A DNA stretch of 64,000 nt from Furcasterigmium furcatum (lineage: Eukaryota; Ascomycota; Sordariomycetes; Glomerellales; Plectosphaerellaceae): positions 310,001-374,000 of the forward strand of contig BCIA01000008.1 in the NCBI GenBank assembly GCA_001599815.1. Reading direction: 5' to 3'. The notes beneath the pieces were generated by a model, which was not told the origin of the DNA, made no database searches, and worked only from the letters and a program-made list of their open reading frames with translations. Shown piece after piece: positions 1-9,418 of this stretch; the stretch's first letter is position 1, and each line of letters starts with the position of its first letter. Both the position numbers and the translations under genes were made by a program.

Positions 1-79
1 TAGGGTATACCAATCCCGTCCACCTTTGACCGAGGTTTGTCGAACGGTGAGCCTGCCTGCTGCGGCTCCCAGGCATCGA

Positions 80-3000
80 TCACGATGTTCCAGAAAGCAG
101 ATCAGAGATATCTCCAACCGTCAGATTGTCAGCACCGCCCTGAACACACGAGCCCCATACCCGCTGGAGGACCAGCTCCCACTGCTCCAGCTGCTTCTCC
201 ACCTCCTCCTTCGACACGCAGTCCCCGTCGCTCGTGATCAGCAACTCGATCCTGTTCGCGTCAACGAGGGTGCCCATCACGCAGTATGGGGCCTCATTGT
301 GTGCGATTGTCCCCTGGTTCTCCAGCCCGAGCTGACTACCCATAACCTCGCCGCCAGGCAAGATGTTCAGCAGCGGTGCGCCGTGCAGCAGGTTGCGGAA
401 CTCTTCCATCTGGACCAGAGTCCACCATCCGATGTGCTCATGCTCCACCACCTCGAGAAGGTGATCCTGCGTGCGGCGGAGGATGTCTTGCACAGTGTTG
501 CTCTCGTTTCCGATATGAACGAGAGTCGGCAGGCTCAGAAGGGTCGGTCCGACAAGGTCCCCAACCCCTGGCAGCTTGCCGGTGCGACCGGACTGGTGGC
601 AGTCGAAGATGATATCACCGCAGCCCAGGTCGTGGGCCAGGAACAGGGCGGCAGTGACTTGGACCATGACCGCTCGGTTGGCGCTCGGGGGCAGGGTACC
701 CGAGAGCTTGATGGTAGTCCGCCTCACTACATTCGAGACGGTGCGGCCGAGCAGGGCATGAGGGACGATGGGCTTGACGTCGGCCCCCACGAACTTCTTC
801 CGCCAAAAGTCGATGGCAGCATCCCTATCTCCGTCACTAAGCTGCTTGATAAAGTGGCTCATGTGGATGCTGGGCGGAACTTGGAACTCCTGATGGTATG
901 CCCGCTTGACCTCGTCAAACACCATCTTGAGAGACATGCCGTCGTAAATGGCGTGGGAAATCGTGAGGACGGACCAGGTGTCACACTCGCCCGCAGCAAC
1001 GCGAACGAGCGGACAGCCCCAGTGCATGCGGTCAGCGCGGTCTCTCTGAATGAAGTCGTCCAGGGAGCTGTCGTGGGTCGCCACTGGAACATCTCCCTAG
1101 ACGATGACCTGGAGGACTCCGTGCATGGTGTCACGCACGAACCGTGTCCGCAGGATGCCATGGCGCTGGACGACTACTCGCCATGCGTCCATAAACCGGC
1201 GGACATTAACCCCCTTCGGCATCTTGAACACAGTCTGGCGAGCGTGGTCGTGCGACTCCTGTGCCACCTGAACCCAAGTATTGCCCAGAGTGCCGAGATA
1301 TGCGCCGGAGAAGAAGCGCTCCTGCATCTCGGTGACGGGGAACGCATCTAAGATCTGGCCGATATCGACGCCACAGGCGGATGCTGCATTCTTACGGATG
1401 CGGTTGCGGTCCTCGACCGAGGCTGAGATAATCGAGAAGGGGGCCACCGCAGCGAGGTCGACCTTTTCCACGAGGATAACGGCTTGCTGGCTCAGGATCG
1501 GTTTGTTGATGATGTCGGCCACCCACAGCGAGAAGCCGCTCTTTCGGAGCTCTGACACCAGCAGCATTGCCTTGGCGCTATCTCCTCCCAAGTGGAAGAA
1601 GTTGTCGCCGGCACCGACGTCTTTGAGCTGTAGCACATCTTCCCAGGCCTTACAGAGGACCCTTTCCTTGGGGGTTGACGGGGCGATGATCTCCCTGCTC
1701 ATGTCGACAACGCCGGTGAACTCGGCAAGCGCTTGCGTGGAAAGGTTCTCAGCGAATTCCGAAAGACGCTTGCGTTCGATCTTTCCGGACGTAGAAAGGG
1801 GCAGCTTTCGGAGAGGGATGAAGACAGACGGCACCATATAGGGTGGCAGATTCTCCTGCATCTGTTGCTTGACAAGCTCCATGGTCACACGGAATTCGGC
1901 AAGTTTCCGCGTCGAGCTAACAACAAGACCGTCATCGTCGCTGTCCACGTCATCATCGCCGGCGTCGACGAAGGCAGCGAGCATCTTGTCCCCGTCCTTG
2001 GGTGTCACGGAAGCGGCACAAACCTTGGCGCCTTCTCCCACGGCTGCAGCAAGCTGGTACTCAACCTCCCCGATCTCGAGGCGCTGGCCCCGGATCTTGA
2101 CCTGGAAGTCGTTGCGACCAACGATGTGAATCTCGCCATCCTTGCCAAAACGCCCCAGATCCCCCGTTTTGTAAAAGCGTCGCCCGCTCTTCACCTTCGT
2201 GAGCTGCACCCATTCGGGGTCCCAGATGAAGGACTTGTTTGTTTGTGTCTCATTGGCGAGGTAGCCTCGTGCGACGATGGGGCCTTCGATGAGGAGCTCG
2301 CCCTCGGCACCGATAGGCACCAACTGATCGTGGTCCTTGGGATCGACGATCCAGATGCTCGATCCGACAGCACGGCCTAGGTTACCCGGAGGATCGTTCG
2401 GTTGAACATGCTGGCGCATGGTGCAATCCACACCCGCCTCGGCCGGCCCGTAGCCCTGAATCACGTTCGCTTTGTCCGCCCAGATCTCTAAGACCTGCTG
2501 CGACAGTGCCTCTCCTCCCAGAGTAATCCGCTCGACGCCCGGCAGGACTTTGCTCGGGTCAACTATGCACGCCACCGTCGGCGTGAGGGAGAGATGATTT
2601 GATTTCAGTGTTTGGATGGCTCCCTCGACGTCGTTCACCCGCTGGTCTTCCGAAGGGATGCAGACACAGCCACCGTGTATCAGCGTCGTGAGAATGTCCC
2701 TGAGGCTGACGTCGAAGGTGTGCGCAGCGAACTGGAAGACTCGAGAGTCCTTGTCCACGGCCATCGCGGGGCCATGGTACGCAGCGGAGGAACAGTAGCC
2801 CCTATGCTCCGCGACAATTCCCTTGGGCGTTCCCGTGCTTCCTGAGGTGAAGATGACAAGTGCCGCGGTCGATTCTGTCAGCTTTTGGTTCTTGATGGGC
2901 TTGCAGTAGGAGGCCAAAGGGGGTAGCGACTCGTCTACTTTGAGAAGGGGTTGCTCAAGCTCAGCCAGACGGTGCATAAGCTTTGCGCTTGTCACGACGA

Positions 3001-3409
3001 CCCCCGAAAATTGGTCGCCCAGGAGGCTGATGATGGTCTGCTTTCGTTGGGCTGGATGCTCCGGGTCCATGGGCACGAAGGCACCGCCGGCTTTCAGGAT
3101 GGCGAGCATGGACACGACGTTCCATTTGGACTTCTCAAAGCACAGGGGGACAAAGGTTTCTGGTCCCACGTGATAGTTCTCTTGAAGGTAGTTGGCCACG
3201 AGTGATGACAGGACGTCGAGGTCGGAGTAGCTGAGTGAGCCATCCCAGGCACAAACTGCTTCAGCATCGGGTTGATGCTTGGCGTGCTCCTGAATCTGTT
3301 CGTGGATGAGGGCGTCGACCACTGGAGGGGCATAGCTGGCGCCGTGCCAGTTCCATGCTGACATCTGCTCGATGTCAGCTTCGGAAGCAGTTGCATTTGC
3401 CGTGGACAT
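80..3409 (-). CDS. Monomodular NRPS (A-T-C) interrupted by an in-frame TAG
   Basis: One reading frame of 1,110 codons runs from the ATG at 3409 to the TGA at 80-82, broken once by TAG at 1097-1099 (codon 771). Adenylation motifs are FTSGSTGTPKG (residues 187-197), GYGPAEAG (319-326), YKTGDLGRF (413-421), GRNDFQVKIRGQRLEIGEVE (431-450) and STSGKIERK with the catalytic Lys (539-547). The carrier site is FFHLGGDSAK with Ser 611. A condensation domain begins near residue 680; its SHAIYDG active-site motif (around 818-824) lies after the stop. The family activates one amino acid, loads it on the phosphopantetheine arm and condenses it with another unit; A-T-C enzymes such as fumiquinazoline-type synthetases cyclise or extend partner peptides. 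Specificity positions read D, V and R at 235, 236 and 239 (GrsA numbering, my alignment); I cannot name the substrate. The frame is intact on both sides of the stop, so this is a recent loss, an allele or a sequencing error. No tailoring genes are adjacent. Confidence 0.93.
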
Positions 3410-4093
3410 TCCGTCAATGAAAAGAGTGACTGAGAGGGGGATGATTGAGGATAGTGGTGGTCGGAAGTATGGTAGTTGCGATTAACCTGTGGTAGTTGTT
3501 GTGGCTGAAGGAGAGAGAACCGGTATATTTCTTTGAGTCCATTCCTATTTATATAAACTTAATGCTTCCTCCATGATGTAGGATCGATACGGTGACAATC
3601 TACTTCTTGCTTGTTGTGAGAATGAGAGTATTCACGTCCAGCAGTCTCTGAGTCCGACCCTGAATATTGCGTTGCCAGCGAGTGAACCAGAACTGGTCGA
3701 AAATACGCTCTGTTGGGAAGCGAGCGCACGATTTCCCGGACTAAAGAGGTGTATGGGAACCTCCAAGTCGATTGATTGATAATCGAATCGATGTCCTTAC
3801 TTGCCATTGAACCAGTAGTGGGATCTCAGTGAATACTTAAGTTCCGAAAGTGAACCACACATTTGGTAACCGGGCAGTTCAAGTGAATCGAAGATATCCC
3901 TCCCCAGAATCAAGACACCCGAGGTTTATCCACAACCCTAGTTGACCAATTTTCCTCGAGGACTACTCTATTCCCTGGGGAACCCATGACAGCTTAGTAT
4001 GTGTGTCAGATACACTGTCGTGGATTCGGCTGTTCGTATCTCATTTTGACTACGAGGCGCTATGATTGCGAATGAACATCTTCAACCTTCAGT
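3410..4093. other. Intergenic, NRPS promoter side
   Basis: Apart from the TATA-like element I see no gene. An 82-codon minus-strand frame at 3559-3807 has no recognisable motif and moderate A/T content, and I take it as chance. Confidence 0.5.
3545..3555 (-). promoter_or_regulatory. TATA-like element of the NRPS gene
   Basis: Read on the minus strand the site is TATATAAATAG. It lies about 140 bases before the NRPS start codon, a normal distance for a fungal TATA box. The assignment rests on sequence and position only. Confidence 0.5.
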
Positions 4094-5857
4094 CTATGCC
4101 TTAAACCAGCCCAAGCTCGGTCGTGGGCGCTTCCAGTACTCGCTGTCACCATCCTCGCTATCGTCGTCCTCATCCTCGTCATCGCTGCCATCTTCACCCT
4201 CTCCGGCATCCTCGTCATTTGTGTCTGTGTCGGCTCCGGCCCGCAGATCGGCGCCGGCGTCCGCCGGCTCAACAATCTCATCATGCCCCTTGACCTCCTT
4301 GAGATTAGGCAACTTCTCGGACTTCTTCGCCATGAGCTCTTCGATGTGACTGTCGAGCCATTCACGTCCATGCTGTCCTTTCTTGTACCCGTATAAACAG
4401 AGATACTGTAGGCTCTGTGGCAGCATGTCGACGAGCCTGCTGTTCGGGTGCCCCGATCCTGCTACCGTGTCAGGTACGCCGTCGTCCTCGGGGCCCCCGA
4501 GCAGTTTCTCAGGGTGGATGCTCAAATGAGTAAGGGCCTCAAAGTCATGCAGCGACCCAATACCCAGGCCGTAGCTCCTGGTGTTCGGCAGATGCTCGAT
4601 CAGCAGGGGACCCGATGCCTGCTCCGCGTCGAGCTTGTGCCACTCGTCAATCATACACTCTTCCTTGTCTTCATCGAGCTCCACGCACGTCTCGTCGAGG
4701 CTGTCATGCTCCTCCTCGTGTGTCCTGCTTTTGGCCTCCTGTATGTCCAGATCCAGGATGCGCAGCGTCGTCCTGTGCTCGAGTAGGGCTTTGCCGAGCG
4801 TCTTCGGGTGTACCCAGATGGCGCTGCCCTCGACTTGCAGCATGCCGCCGAGAGACAAGGAGAACTCCTCGAGGTTCTTGGTGGCGCGGATCATCGTCCC
4901 GATCATGGTGCCCCTGAGGTCGATGTGGTCGAACCGCAGCTTCTTGAACGTCCCCGTGCCGGCCGGCAGAAACTCGCGCCTCGTGCTGTTCATGACGGTG
5001 ACGCCGATGAAACGGAAGGACTCCAGCGCCGGAAGACGATGGAAGCACCGCATGATGTCCGTCACGCCCACGTCCATGTATATGTCATCGTATCCCCATA
5101 TCATTTGGTCTCTGGCCTGAGGGTTGACAACGACGGACGCCAGCTTCTGCAGGCCCGGGTCGGCGAGCTTGCCGAAGTTGTTCATGAGCAGGTACCCGCC
5201 CAGGATGTCGTGCCGAATCGCATTGTGATCCCCCTCCTGGGTGAGCATATCGTCGATGTGCAGCGTCGTGATGTTGCGACACAGCGAGAGGATGACGACG
5301 CACGCCGCGGCGGTGAACTCCATGTTCATCCAGACGCCGCCGCCCTCCTCGAGTTCCGGCTCGTTGCCCAGATAGATCTCCTTCTTCCACTCGAGCGCCG
5401 TGATCATGCGCTCCGTCCCCTTTTCGCTAAGGCCCAGCCCGCGGACGTGCGCGAGGAGCTTCTCGTGGGTGCCCTCGCGCGCCTCCCGCGCCGGGCGGTT
5501 CTCATCCGTCAGCATGCGACCGTACCACGACAGGTCGGACCAGCAGTCGTTGCCGATGACGAACTCCTCCAGCTTGTCGGCGATAGACGCGTCCTCGATG
5601 CACGCGCATATGAAGGGGTACGCGGATTCGACGTCCTCATACCCGGACATCCGGACGCGCTTGAAGGCGTGCCGCCATCGCCAGAGGTCCGACAGGCGCA
5701 TGTGCGCCAGTTGCTGGCCGAAAATCATGCCGTATGTTGGTTCGGCGTCGTCGCGCGTCGAGGCAGAGTCATCGCTGCGGGCGGATTTCTGGCTGCTCTG
5801 CGTGTCGGGGTCGGCGGAGGACTCCCGACTGTCGACGGATTCATGCTGTCTCTTCAT
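4094..5857 (-). CDS. Leucine-rich (F-box/LRR-like) hypothetical protein with acidic C-terminus
   Basis: A single exon encodes 587 residues from the ATG at 5857. The frame is open further upstream to 5956, but only a GTG is available there, so the ATG is preferred. The N-terminus is hydrophilic and Ser/Asp-rich. The middle has regularly spaced Leu/Ile segments that look like degenerate leucine-rich repeats (LQKLASVVV, LESFRFIGV, LRILDLDI, LTHLSIHP, LQYLCLYGY). The last 60 residues are strongly acidic (DEDAGEGEDGSDDEDEDDD) and end in a basic/aromatic tail. Many ascomycete F-box/LRR-like proteins have this layout, but I see no clear F-box. It lies between the NRPS and a lipase-like gene in the same orientation, with no evident functional link. 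Function unknown. Confidence 0.8.
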   Translation of the reverse strand: MKRQHESVDSRESSADPDTQSSQKSARSDDSASTRDDAEPTYGMIFGQQLAHMRLSDLWRWRHAFKRVRMSGYEDVESAYPFICACIEDASIADKLEEFVIGNDCWSDLSWYGRMLTDENRPAREAREGTHEKLLAHVRGLGLSEKGTERMITALEWKKEIYLGNEPELEEGGGVWMNMEFTAAACVVILSLCRNITTLHIDDMLTQEGDHNAIRHDILGGYLLMNNFGKLADPGLQKLASVVVNPQARDQMIWGYDDIYMDVGVTDIMRCFHRLPALESFRFIGVTVMNSTRREFLPAGTGTFKKLRFDHIDLRGTMIGTMIRATKNLEEFSLSLGGMLQVEGSAIWVHPKTLGKALLEHRTTLRILDLDIQEAKSRTHEEEHDSLDETCVELDEDKEECMIDEWHKLDAEQASGPLLIEHLPNTRSYGLGIGSLHDFEALTHLSIHPEKLLGGPEDDGVPDTVAGSGHPNSRLVDMLPQSLQYLCLYGYKKGQHGREWLDSHIEELMAKKSEKLPNLKEVKGHDEIVEPADAGADLRAGADTDTNDEDAGEGEDGSDDEDEDDDSEDGDSEYWKRPRPSLGWFKA

Positions 5858-6259
5858 TGAGTTGCAGGTTGTTGGATGGATCTGAGAAACGTTGCAAGTC
5901 GAATTGGGGTGCTCGGATAAGTTGAAGACTCTTCGGTGCTGGGTATTTATGTTCACGATATGGGCGCCGGCTCACTTCACCCCCATGGACTGTTGCCTGA
6001 GAGGAAGACACCCTGGCTTGGTCCGCGCTTATGCGTTGTTGGGGAACTTGAGGCTGCGCGCTGCCGAGACGGTTCAGGGGCTAAATTCAGGGGTCATGGG
6101 GGGAACCGTGGAACACAACCCCAAGAATAGATTTCTTGGCGATGATCACCGGAGGACGACAGTCTTGGTGAAATTGTTCGAAGGATCGTCTCGATACCGT
6201 ACACAACACATTGACCTCGTTACCTGGACTATTACACAGCCAGAACCTATACCCAACCT
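5858..6259. other. Intergenic
   Basis: This is the upstream region of the LRR-like gene and the 3' side of the lipase-like gene. No gene or repeat is seen. Confidence 0.5.
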
Positions 6260-7555
6260 CTAGATCAGATCATTTCCATCCACCGCCTGCAGAAGCCTCG
6301 ACCTCGCGCCGTTGTTGTACGCCTCGGCACCAAGAGAATACTGCGCACCAAACAGGTGTCCCCTCCCTCCCCTGCTGTAGAAGACCGCGTCTTTCTCATA
6401 CCCCGAGTCTGGGTCGTCCCGGTGCGACACGACGCCCAGCATGGCAACAAAGTCGACCTCATGGGCATAGTGCTCCGTGACCTTGGTGTACTCACTCAGC
6501 GACCGCGGCTCGTCCGCGGCTCGCCAATCAACACTCGGGTTCCCAAAGGTGAACACCCTCAGCCTCTCCTTCATCTCCAACCGCCGCTGGGAGCCCTTGG
6601 GGTTATCGTTCACCAGCTTCTGCAGCGCCAGCCTCAAGATGAGAACACCCTGCGAGTGCGCGATCATGACCACCTTGCTCGGCGCCCTGCCACCGGGAGG
6701 CCACAGCGCGTCCGTCAGCTCCTTGACCAGAATGTTCTGCGCCGCCCTGCTGCTCTCCGTTCGCGCGATGAGGGCGTTGTCCGTCTCCTTGTCGGCCGTG
6801 CTCCGCTCGCCGCAGCACTCGATCAGGTCCCAGAGGATCCCGTCGCTGCGGTTGTACACGCCCCTGACGTCGCGGAGGAACGTGTCGCGGATCTTGTCGC
6901 ACGAGCGCTGGAACCAGACGAACTCGTTCGCGATGCCGTTGATGAACAGCCACTTCTCGTCGGCGCGGGAGGCCCCTTGGTCGCTTCCGAGGCGGGAGTC
7001 GTACGTCGCGGGCGGAGGCTTGCCCTGCGCGTCGAAGTCGCTGCGCAGCCTGGCGTTGATGTCGAGCTTGCTGAGGTCGTTCTGCGCGGCGTTGTCCTTG
7101 CCGACCTTAAGGATCTGCACGAGCGTCAACGCCACGCGCTGTATCTGGTAGACGACGGCGCGTCGGTTCTCTTCCTTCCGGAGGTCGAGCTCGTTGTAGG
7201 GGTTATCCAGCCCAGTATTGCCGTTGGCTGCGGCGCCCATTGAGACTGGGAACCGCGGGATGATGTTCTCCGGCTTGAATAGGTCGTAGAGGAAGCCGAA
7301 CAAGGCGCCGAGGTTGTTCAGGATGAATGTCACGCTGGTCTTGTTGGTTCCATTGGTGAAGATGCCCCTCCAGATCAGGGCTGCTCCCGTCAGGCTGTCC
7401 GTCAAAGCTTCTATTGAGCGGTGGATGATCTGGAGCAGGGCGTCGACGATGACCGTGTCGCTCGCGGCGGTGAAAACACCGGTCGCCGCCCTGAGGCCGA
7501 GGGAGGCCGACATTGTGGTGAGGCCCACGATGCCGCCGATGATTGTCATTGCCAT
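6260..7555 (-). CDS. Lipase-like alpha/beta hydrolase (DUF676-type)
   Basis: A single exon of 431 residues starts at the ATG at 7555 (MAMTIIGG). The open frame upstream begins only with TTG, so it is not used. The first 60 residues are hydrophobic and Gly/Ala-rich, and a second hydrophobic stretch (FILNNLGALFGFLYDLF) follows, suggesting membrane association. The hydrolase part has a strand ending in WLFINGIANE, the nucleophile elbow VVMIAHSQGV (HSQG in place of the usual GxSxG first Gly), a later Asp in HEVDFVAMLG and a His in GRGHLFG as candidate triad members. Fungal proteins with this layout are annotated as putative lipases or serine esterases; the substrate is unknown. Codon use is G/C-rich at third positions, like its neighbours. 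Confidence 0.8.
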   Translation of the reverse strand: MAMTIIGGIVGLTTMSASLGLRAATGVFTAASDTVIVDALLQIIHRSIEALTDSLTGAALIWRGIFTNGTNKTSVTFILNNLGALFGFLYDLFKPENIIPRFPVSMGAAANGNTGLDNPYNELDLRKEENRRAVVYQIQRVALTLVQILKVGKDNAAQNDLSKLDINARLRSDFDAQGKPPPATYDSRLGSDQGASRADEKWLFINGIANEFVWFQRSCDKIRDTFLRDVRGVYNRSDGILWDLIECCGERSTADKETDNALIARTESSRAAQNILVKELTDALWPPGGRAPSKVVMIAHSQGVLILRLALQKLVNDNPKGSQRRLEMKERLRVFTFGNPSVDWRAADEPRSLSEYTKVTEHYAHEVDFVAMLGVVSHRDDPDSGYEKDAVFYSRGGRGHLFGAQYSLGAEAYNNGARSRLLQAVDGNDLI

Positions 7556-8427
7556 TTTGGACGATGTGACGATCTTGCTTGTGTGACGTGAGGTACTCGG
7601 AGAGAGGAAGAAATCGCACTCATGGAATGAGGACTGGCGGCAGACAAGCTTCCATTGCGACACCCAGGCATCCAATGGCCTGGGAATGTCTCTGCTTATG
7701 AAGGCATAATGATCATCGGCATCGGCATTCCACGGTTCTAAGTTTCAGTAAGCTCAGCTTTGCCTTTGCATGCACGTTGTCGGCCTTTGTTGACGTCGAG
7801 GCTGGAAATCGCCCAAGCTGAAGAGCTTCTTTGAAAACGGCCGACGCCACGGCGCGGGATGAATCAAGCTTGTCCGGCCTGCTCCAATCGGCAACCGTTC
7901 CGCCTTCACAACTGGACTTCAGCTACAGGACAGCCTTTGGACTCGAGGGATGATGTCCAGAGCGAGACAGCGCGTTCCAGGGATTAATGCACATGATCAG
8001 CGCTGGATCCCAATGCCCTCACCAGCTGAAGTCTCGGGTGGGTGGTAACTCTCGTGCAAGTAATCCATAGAGGCGTCAACCGCATCAAATTGCATGTGAA
8101 TGTCGACTCCTGTCAGCCACATCTTGCGCTGGACTGGCAATGGAACGCCTCCCCTCTTTGCTCGGGCTGTTGAGCCAGGCCAGGGGTGATGACTGGGGCT
8201 GAGAGACCCATTGACTGGTGCAGCAGCGGCTGCCATATCTCGTTTCATTGCGTTGTTGTAGACAGTGTTGTACAGGATGGAGCACCTGAAAGAGCAGAGA
8301 TCCACGATTGCCGCCCACATCGGCCGTCAGCATGCTCCAGAGCGCCGTAGCAGCCTCTCCAGCCACAGGTCCATGTCGTGGCCCAGCCTGCTCGCATTGG
8401 TATCATTCTCTCTCCTCCACGTCACGT
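7556..8427. other. Intergenic / 3' UTR of COA3
   Basis: No convincing coding sequence. Several short frames overlap one another on both strands without motifs. Confidence 0.5.
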
Positions 8428-8799
8428 CTAGCTCGACTTCGAAGGCTGCCTCGGCGCATCCGGGACCTTGACATCCTCGAACTCGTCCTGGCCGACTGCC
8501 TTCAGGGTATACCAGTCTGCGCGGGGTTTTAGCTCGGGTTGGTCGGGAAGGGGTTCGCGGGGGCCGTACAAACACCGCCGACGAGTGTCCAGAGACCGAG
8601 GCCGAGGACGGCGTTCTTGACGATGTAAGGCTTCCGTGCTCGGATAAGGGCAGGGCCTTGCCGCAGGTGCCGGTCGTAGTATGAAGATGGCTGGGGTCTG
8701 TTCAAGTCTCTGGCGTCAGCCCACCTTCCTTATCTCTCGAACATCGCGGGCCGCAGTCGCATTGCAAATGGACTGGATAGGTGCTTCTTACCCTGACAT
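8428..8799 (-). CDS. COA3: Cytochrome c oxidase assembly factor 3
   Basis: A 74-residue protein is split over three exons: 8799-8792 (only 8 bases, ATGTCAGG), 8697-8570 and 8516-8428. Both introns are GT-AG (94 and 53 bases; donors GTAAG and GTACGG, acceptors ACAG and GCAG) and the frame closes exactly. The product begins MSGPQPSSYYDRHLRQGPAL, has the charged IRARKPYIVKN stretch, one transmembrane segment (about residues 32-50, AVLGLGLWTLVGGVYWYTL) and the tail KAVGQDEFEDVKVPDAP. These are the features of fungal COA3, an inner-mitochondrial-membrane protein that helps stabilise newly made Cox1 and couples its translation to complex IV assembly. The gene diverges from PTA1. No single open frame covers it, so it is easily missed. 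Confidence 0.9.
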
Positions 8800-9418
8800 G
8801 TTGACCGGTGCTTTCACTCTCTCAATTGGTACCCGTGTTTCGATCGGATCGCAATGGCGCAATCGTTGTGTTTGTTCGGTTGAGTCTCGACTGATGAAAC
8901 GGTCTGGCGATGGTCAAAAAGTCGCCCCCAGTCGGCAGATGCCAGCGATAAGCCCTCCGGCAAGACTTCGGCAGAACCGATAGGAGGTACCAGCAGGGGT
9001 CAGGGCCAAGCAGCCAATGACGCAGGGGCCATCGACGCAATTGTGCTTCTCGTCCTTCCTCTGCGCGTTCGTCCGTCCTTTGATCAGGCGCAAGATTTCC
9101 CAACGTGAATGAATGGCGACGAGGCGACACCACGACTTCCGCAACACCCAACACCATTACATCTTCCCGGACAGCGACGCGAGCATCATCAAATCAATTC
9201 ACCCGCCGACTCAGCATCTGAATCACATCTCTTTTCTCTCCGTGACACGGGTTTTCAGCACGTGTCGGAGAATGAGGCTCGGACGGCCTTTCGAGCTTGC
9301 GACACCCGGCTCACCAGTCCTCCACCGATGAATTGACGATCGCGATCCCTCCTCAGATTACCCGTAGTAGCGAAACGCATCTCGAATCCCCCCTTCGTCC
9401 CACCAGGTCGTGCCCGCC
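8800..9418. promoter_or_regulatory. Shared divergent promoter region COA3/PTA1
   Basis: About 620 bases separate the COA3 start (minus) and the PTA1 start (plus). No gene is seen here. Both genes are housekeeping, so a bidirectional promoter is plausible; no specific element was identified. Confidence 0.45.

Noticed and set aside
26..1351. 441-codon plus-strand open frame
   Set aside because: It lies antisense to the NRPS condensation domain and has no domain. It reflects G/C-rich codon bias on the opposite strand.
4808..5860. 350-codon plus-strand open frame
   Set aside because: Antisense shadow of the LRR-like gene; His/Arg-rich, with no motif.
6356..7243. 295-codon plus-strand open frame
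   Set aside because: Antisense to the lipase-like gene, whose sense strand carries the nucleophile elbow.
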